A model generated the notes under the pieces. The model saw nothing but the letters and a program-made list of their open reading frames with translations, was not told where the DNA came from and made no database searches. From assembly GCA_018715445.1 (NCBI GenBank), contig DVLP01000364.1, positions 1 through 9,067 of the forward strand: a stretch of DNA of 9,067 nucleotides. Direction: 5' to 3'. Source of the stretch: Candidatus Avipropionibacterium avicola (GTDB lineage: Bacteria; Actinomycetota; Actinomycetes; Propionibacteriales; Propionibacteriaceae). Shown here one piece after another: positions 4,825 through 9,067 of this stretch. Each line of letters opens with the position of its first letter. Position 1 is the first letter of the stretch. The position numbers and the translations under genes were made by a program.

Positions 4825-7515
4825 GTGACCTCCAACGCACGTCTGCTGCTGATCGACGGCCATTCGGTGGCCTACCGTGCCTTCTTCGCGCTGCCGGTGG
4901 AGAACTTCTCGACCTCGTCGGGTCAGCACACCAACGGCGTGTTCGGGTTCACCTCGATGCTGATCAACGTGCTGCGTGACGAGCAGCCGACCCATGTCGC
5001 GGTCGCCTTCGACCGGTCCCGGACCACCTTCCGTACCGAGATGTACACCGAGTACAAGGCGAACCGGTCCACCTCCCCGGATGAGTTCAAGGGCCAGGTC
5101 GACCTGATCAAGGAGGTCCTGGACGCGCTCTCGGTGCCGTGGCTCGACCTGGACGGCTACGAGGCCGACGACATCATCGCCACCTGGGCGACCAGTGCGA
5201 CCACCCTGCCCGATGTCGAGGTGTTGATCTGCACCGGCGACCGGGACGCCCTGCAGCTGGTCACCGATCGGGTCACCGTGCTCTATCCCCGCAAGGGTGT
5301 CTCCGACCTGGCCCGGATGACCCCGGAGGCGGTCGAGGAGAAGTACGGCGTCACCCCGGCCCGCTATCCCGAGCTGGCCGCCCTGGTCGGTGAGACCAGC
5401 GACAACCTGCCCGGGGTGCCCGGGGTCGGGCCGAAGACGGCCGCGAAGTGGCTGGCGGCCTACGACGGTCTCGACAACGTGGTGCTGCACGCCCCCGAGA
5501 TCAAGGGCAAGGTGGGCGAGAAGCTGCGCGACCACCTCGACTCGGTGGTGCGCAACCGCCAGGTCAACGCCCTGGTCCGTGACCTCGACCTGTCGCTGAC
5601 CCCCGACCAGATGGAGCGGCGGGCGTGGGACCGGGACAAGGTCCACACCCTCTTCGACGCCCTCGAGTTCCGGGTGCTGCGCGACCGGCTGTTGGAGACC
5701 CAGTCCGACAGCGCCGAGCCCGAAGGCGGTTTCGAGGTCGACGGTGAGGTCCTGCAGGGTGACGACGTGGCCCGCTGGCTCGGCGAGCATGCCACCGGCA
5801 CCCGCACCGGGCTCGACGTCACGGGCCACTGGGGAGCCGGCAGCGGCGACATCAGCGCGCTGGCGTTGGCGGCGGCCGACGGTTCGGCGGCCTGGATCGA
5901 CGTCACCGAACTCGATGCCGAGGCCGACCGTGCCCTGGCCGACTGGCTGGCCTCGCCCGACCACGGCAAGGCGCTGCACGACGCCAAGGGTCCGCTGCTG
6001 GCGGCCTGGGCCCGCGGGTGGGACATCCGCGGCATCGCGGCCGACACCCAGCTGGCCGCCTACCTGGTGCGCCCCGACCAGCGCACCTTCGACCTGGCCG
6101 ACCTCACCGCGCGCTACCTGAAGCGCGAGCTCCGCGTCGAGTCCGACACCTCGGCGGCCGCACCCGAGCTGCAGGACGCCTTCGACTTCGGTGAGGACGA
6201 CGACACCGCCCAGCAGGCGGCGATGTTGCGGGCCCGTGCCGTGATCGACCTCGCCGCTGCGTTGGACGACGAGGTCGCCGAGCGCGGCGGGACCAACCTG
6301 CACCACGACGTCGAGCTCCCCCTGGAGCGGACCTTGGCCCGCATGGAGCAGATCGGCATCGCGATCGACGCCACCTTGTTGGAGGAGTTGGAGTCCGACT
6401 TCGACCGGCAGGTCACCGCAGCCGCCGAAGCCGCGTACGCGGTGCTCGGCAAGCAGATCAACCTCGGCTCTCCCAAGCAGCTCCAGGGCGTGCTCTTCGA
6501 CGAGCTCGCGATGCCGAAGACGCGGCGCACCAAGTCCGGGTGGACCACCGACGCCGATGCCCTCCAGGGCCTGTTCGAGAAGACCGAGCATCCCTTCCTG
6601 GCGCACCTGCTGGCCCACCGCGATGCGATCCGGTTGCGTCAGACCGTGGAGGGCTTGCTGAAGGCGATCGCCTCCGACGGTCGGATCCACACCACCTACG
6701 GCCAGACGATCGCGGCCACCGGCCGACTCAGCTCCACCGACCCGAACCTGCAGAACATCCCGATCCGGACCGAGGCGGGCCGACGGATCCGCGAGGCCTT
6801 CGTGGTGGGCCCGGGCCACGAGTCGTTGATGAGTGCCGACTACTCCCAGATCGAGATGCGGATCATGGCCCACGCCAGTGGCGAGGAAGCGCTGATCGAG
6901 GCCTTCCGCTCCGGCGAGGACTTCCACACCATCACGGCGTCACGGGTCTTCCAGGTCGCCCAGGACGAGGTCGACCAGGCCCAGCGCGCCAAGATCAAGG
7001 CGATGAACTACGGCCTGGCCTACGGCCTGAGTGCGTACGGGCTGAGCCACCAGCTGCGGATCTCCACCGGCGAGGCCAAGCAGTTGATGGACGAGTACTT
7101 CGAGCGCTTCGGCGGGGTGCGTGACTACCTCCAGGGCGTGGTCACCCAGGCCCGTCGTGACGGCTGGACCCAGACCATCCTGGGGCGGCGACGCTATCTG
7201 CCCGACCTGACCAGCTCCAACCGTCAGCGCCGTGAGATGGCCGAGCGGATGGCCCTCAACGCCCCGATCCAGGGCTCGGCCGCCGACATCATCAAGATCG
7301 CGATGCTCGACGTCGAGTCAGCGCTCGCCCAGGCCGGCCTCGACAGCCGGATGTTGCTGCAGGTGCACGACGAACTCGTGCTCGAGGTCGCCCCGGGCGA
7401 GCAGGACCAGGTCGCCGAGCTGGTCCGCGAGCGGATGGGCGGCGCCGTCGAGCTGGACGTCCCGCTCGACGTGTCGATCGGGGTCGGCACCAGCTGGCAC
7501 GCCGCCGCCCACTGA
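4825..7515 (+). CDS. polA: DNA polymerase I
   Basis: Family A polymerase for gap filling, Okazaki fragment maturation and repair, 896 residues. The 5'-nuclease domain (1 to about 290) shows D11 in the I-D-G-H-S strand, D115-D116 in Y-E-A-D-D, D139 and D141 in T-G-D-R-D, and D193 followed by a helix-hairpin-helix (G-V-P-G-V-G-P-K-T). The middle domain (about 310-490) is exonuclease-like but has lost the proofreading residues: D331 remains, the following Glu position is T333, and the last Asp region reads R-A-R-A near 469-472. The polymerase domain has motif A with D672 (A-D-Y-S-Q-I-E), the O-helix with R721, K725, Y729 and Y733, and motif C with H848, D849 and E850. Tyr729 occupies the position of E. 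coli Phe762. An ATG at 4795 in the same frame would add 10 residues. I prefer GTG 4825 because homology begins there, neither start has a Shine-Dalgarno site, and a TANNNT element sits 7 bases upstream. Confidence 0.97.
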   Translation: MTSNARLLLIDGHSVAYRAFFALPVENFSTSSGQHTNGVFGFTSMLINVLRDEQPTHVAVAFDRSRTTFRTEMYTEYKANRSTSPDEFKGQVDLIKEVLDALSVPWLDLDGYEADDIIATWATSATTLPDVEVLICTGDRDALQLVTDRVTVLYPRKGVSDLARMTPEAVEEKYGVTPARYPELAALVGETSDNLPGVPGVGPKTAAKWLAAYDGLDNVVLHAPEIKGKVGEKLRDHLDSVVRNRQVNALVRDLDLSLTPDQMERRAWDRDKVHTLFDALEFRVLRDRLLETQSDSAEPEGGFEVDGEVLQGDDVARWLGEHATGTRTGLDVTGHWGAGSGDISALALAAADGSAAWIDVTELDAEADRALADWLASPDHGKALHDAKGPLLAAWARGWDIRGIAADTQLAAYLVRPDQRTFDLADLTARYLKRELRVESDTSAAAPELQDAFDFGEDDDTAQQAAMLRARAVIDLAAALDDEVAERGGTNLHHDVELPLERTLARMEQIGIAIDATLLEELESDFDRQVTAAAEAAYAVLGKQINLGSPKQLQGVLFDELAMPKTRRTKSGWTTDADALQGLFEKTEHPFLAHLLAHRDAIRLRQTVEGLLKAIASDGRIHTTYGQTIAATGRLSSTDPNLQNIPIRTEAGRRIREAFVVGPGHESLMSADYSQIEMRIMAHASGEEALIEAFRSGEDFHTITASRVFQVAQDEVDQAQRAKIKAMNYGLAYGLSAYGLSHQLRISTGEAKQLMDEYFERFGGVRDYLQGVVTQARRDGWTQTILGRRRYLPDLTSSNRQRREMAERMALNAPIQGSAADIIKIAMLDVESALAQAGLDSRMLLQVHDELVLEVAPGEQDQVAELVRERMGGAVELDVPLDVSIGVGTSWHAAAH

Positions 7516-7522
7516 GGCCCAC

Positions 7523-9067
7523 TCAGCCGTTGCGCAGGGCCCGGGCCAGTTCGGCCCGCTCCTGGGCCGTGATCCGTCCTGCTGCGACCAGTCGACCCAG
7601 CTCGGCGTTGTCGGCGTCTGCGACCACATCGGCCAGGGTGCGATCGGTGGCCACGAAGCGGTTGGCGACCCCGGTGGTGGACTCGCCGACGTGGACCTGA
7701 CGGCGGACATCGGGCTCGGCCTCGCTGTCCAGGGTGATCCGGACGTGGTGCTGCGGATCGCTCACCCCGTCCGGGCGCCAGAGCGTCCACAGGCTGCGGT
7801 CGGACGAGACCACCAACCGGGTGCAGCGATCCAGCACCCGGCTCGTCCGCTCGAACGACAGCGGGTCGACCAGGAAGGCCGTGCTCTGGCAGTGCACGGC
7901 CAGGTGGCCGCTGGGATGCAGCGCGATGTCGCCACCGCCGGGTGCCGCGGTGCCGCTCAGGTCCGGCAGCGCGAAGGTCCGGGTGAGCTCGAAGTCGTCC
8001 AGGTCGACCTCGAAGACGGTGGTGTCCGCCAGCCCGACCAGGCGTCCGTCATGGATCATCAGCGCGTTCACGCTGGCCGCACCCTCCAGCGGGGTGAGGG
8101 TTCGCACCACCGTCCGCTCCGTCGGGTCGAACTCGACGAGCACGGCCGAGCCGTCGACCGGGCTGGTGCCTGTCCCACCGTTGCGGCTGCTCCCGGCGAA
8201 GACCCGGTCCTCGTGGAAGGTCAGGGCACAGATGGTGTGGTCGCTGACCACGTCCTGGGTGACGACGACCTCACCGCTGGCCAGGTCAACCGTGGTGATG
8301 GCACCGCCACGCAGCCCGTAGTCGGGCTCGCTGGTGGCCCACAGCACGCCGTCGTTGACCTGGACGTCCTGCGGACGGATCTGCGGATGCGGCTCACCCT
8401 TCAGCTCGACGTAGCGGTACGGATTCGCCTCGTCCTCGTCCTGGTCGGGGCGGTAGGCCAGCAGCGTGCCGTTCGGATAGATCCCTGCGTACACGACGGA
8501 TTCGTCGTCCTGCTCGGCCCAGGTCCAGTCCTCGACCTGGCCCAGCCGGGCGATGTCGGTGATCTCGCCGGTGGCGACGTCGCGACGGACGCCGTTGCCG
8601 TTGAGGAAGGCGTTGATCAGCACCTGTGACCCGTCCGGCGAGGCGACGATGTTGCCCAGTGGGCTCGGGGCGGGGGAGAGGGCGAAGGTGTAGCGCTGCG
8701 ACTCGTCGGCCTGCAGGTCGTACCGGAACGCCCCCGCCAGGTAGTTGCCGGCGAAGCCGTACAGCACGTCGTGGTCGTCCTCGCTCGTCCAGTGGTAGCC
8801 GACCAGGGAGCCGTAGTAGGTGGTGTGCTCGGTCCGGCTCGCGGTCCGGGTGGCGATCTCGTACGAGCCCAGCACCGTGCCGTCGGGTCCGGCCGTGCTG
8901 AACCAGATCCGGCCGTCGCGCGCCTGGGAGGTGCCGCGGCCGGTGCAGGAGTACTCACGGGTGACCTCGCCGGTCTCGGCGTCGACCACGTCGATCTCGT
9001 CCCCGGTGGCGGTGTCGAAGACCCGCAGGCGGCGGTCGTTGGTGACCAGCAGGACGCCCTGGTCCAG
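7523..9067 (-). CDS. Beta-propeller-like repeat protein with SHOCT-like C-terminal tail (N-terminus outside window)
   Basis: The frame is open to the window edge; the GTG at 8989 is internal, since 26 in-frame codons precede it and continue the repeat pattern. At least 514 residues. I recognise no named family. The chain is built of blade-like repeats: short beta stretches with recurring D-x-x-x-G-E-type turns, for example F-D-T-A-T-G-D-E, D-A-E-T-G-E-V, D-V-A-T-G-E-I and D-L-A-S-G-E-V. Segments such as V-A-S-P-D-G-S-Q and D-G-R-I-W-F-S are typical of PQQ/WD40/NHL-like propellers. The last 30 or so residues switch to helix, with L-G-R-L-V-A-A-G-R-I-T-A-Q-E-R (about 7538-7582), resembling a SHOCT-type hairpin. 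No signal peptide can be judged. It might be a secreted or surface binding protein, or a lyase-type propeller acting on polysaccharide, but neither is shown. It converges on polA with a 7-bp gap. Confidence 0.85.
   Translation of the reverse strand: MDQGVLLVTNDRRLRVFDTATGDEIDVVDAETGEVTREYSCTGRGTSQARDGRIWFSTAGPDGTVLGSYEIATRTASRTEHTTYYGSLVGYHWTSEDDHDVLYGFAGNYLAGAFRYDLQADESQRYTFALSPAPSPLGNIVASPDGSQVLINAFLNGNGVRRDVATGEITDIARLGQVEDWTWAEQDDESVVYAGIYPNGTLLAYRPDQDEDEANPYRYVELKGEPHPQIRPQDVQVNDGVLWATSEPDYGLRGGAITTVDLASGEVVVTQDVVSDHTICALTFHEDRVFAGSSRNGGTGTSPVDGSAVLVEFDPTERTVVRTLTPLEGAASVNALMIHDGRLVGLADTTVFEVDLDDFELTRTFALPDLSGTAAPGGGDIALHPSGHLAVHCQSTAFLVDPLSFERTSRVLDRCTRLVVSSDRSLWTLWRPDGVSDPQHHVRITLDSEAEPDVRRQVHVGESTTGVANRFVATDRTLADVVADADNAELGRLVAAGRITAQERAELARALRNG

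Noticed and set aside
4765..6927. A 720-codon open frame on the minus strand antisense to polA
   Set aside because: It lies wholly opposite highly conserved PolA coding sequence, has a low-complexity G/V/Q/H/R/L-rich composition with no domain, and is the usual product of G/C third-position bias. It also runs across the polA start.
7542..7558. Hairpin CGGGCC-AGTTC-GGCCCG shortly after the polA stop as a terminator
   Set aside because: A 6-bp stem without a T-tract inside the coding sequence of the opposite gene; such stems are common by chance in DNA this GC-rich.
7232..8629. A 465-codon plus-strand frame spanning the polA end and the propeller gene
   Set aside because: It begins inside polA motif-C coding in another frame and continues antisense to the propeller protein. 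Composition is Arg/Ser/Pro-rich and then biased, with no domain.
1..9067. Defence system, prophage, transposon or CRISPR
   Set aside because: All seven genes are transporter, metabolic, replication or propeller-type genes. No integrase, transposase, direct-repeat array or composition break was seen.

Overview
The window is ordinary chromosomal DNA from a high-GC Gram-positive bacterium (Actinomycetota). By eye it is roughly two-thirds G+C with strong G/C third-position bias. The DNA polymerase I has actinobacterial features: a degenerate proofreading domain and a Tyr in the O-helix. Several starts are GTG, and the binding lipoprotein has a Tat-type signal. The family could be Propionibacteriaceae or a relative, but that is a guess. 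I see no mobile element, CRISPR array, tRNA or rRNA. There is no gene-free stretch over 300 bases; the longest gap is the divergent region at about 4721-4824.

Left part (1-3134, + strand): the tail of an ABC importer operon of the CUT1/Ugp type. It holds a MalF/UgpA-like permease cut by the window start, a MalG/UgpE-like permease overlapping it by one base, and a UgpB-like binding lipoprotein with a Tat signal and lipobox. No ATPase gene is visible. Because the operon ends here in a convergent overlap, the ATPase must lie upstream or be a shared one elsewhere. The substrate is a sugar, polyol or glycerophosphodiester-type solute; the sequence does not decide which.

Middle (3118-4720, - strand): a two-gene unit with a Gfo/Idh/MocA-family NAD(P)-dependent oxidoreductase first, then a small hotdog-fold acyl-CoA thioesterase of the EntH/MenI type. 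The thioesterase 3' end overlaps the binding-protein gene by 17 bp. The oxidoreductase next to a sugar importer suggests a carbohydrate-use neighbourhood, but the link is contextual only.

Right part (4825-9067): polA (+ strand), divergent from the oxidoreductase and possibly translated from a leaderless GTG. It runs convergently, with a 7-bp gap, into a large beta-propeller-like protein (- strand) whose N-terminus lies outside the window and which ends in a short SHOCT-like helical tail.

I found no convincing undescribed system. The points most worth a second look are the 19-codon mini-ORF bridging permease and binding protein, the propeller with its C-terminal tail, the O-helix Tyr and lost proofreading residues in PolA, and the tight gene packing that leaves no room for ordinary terminators.
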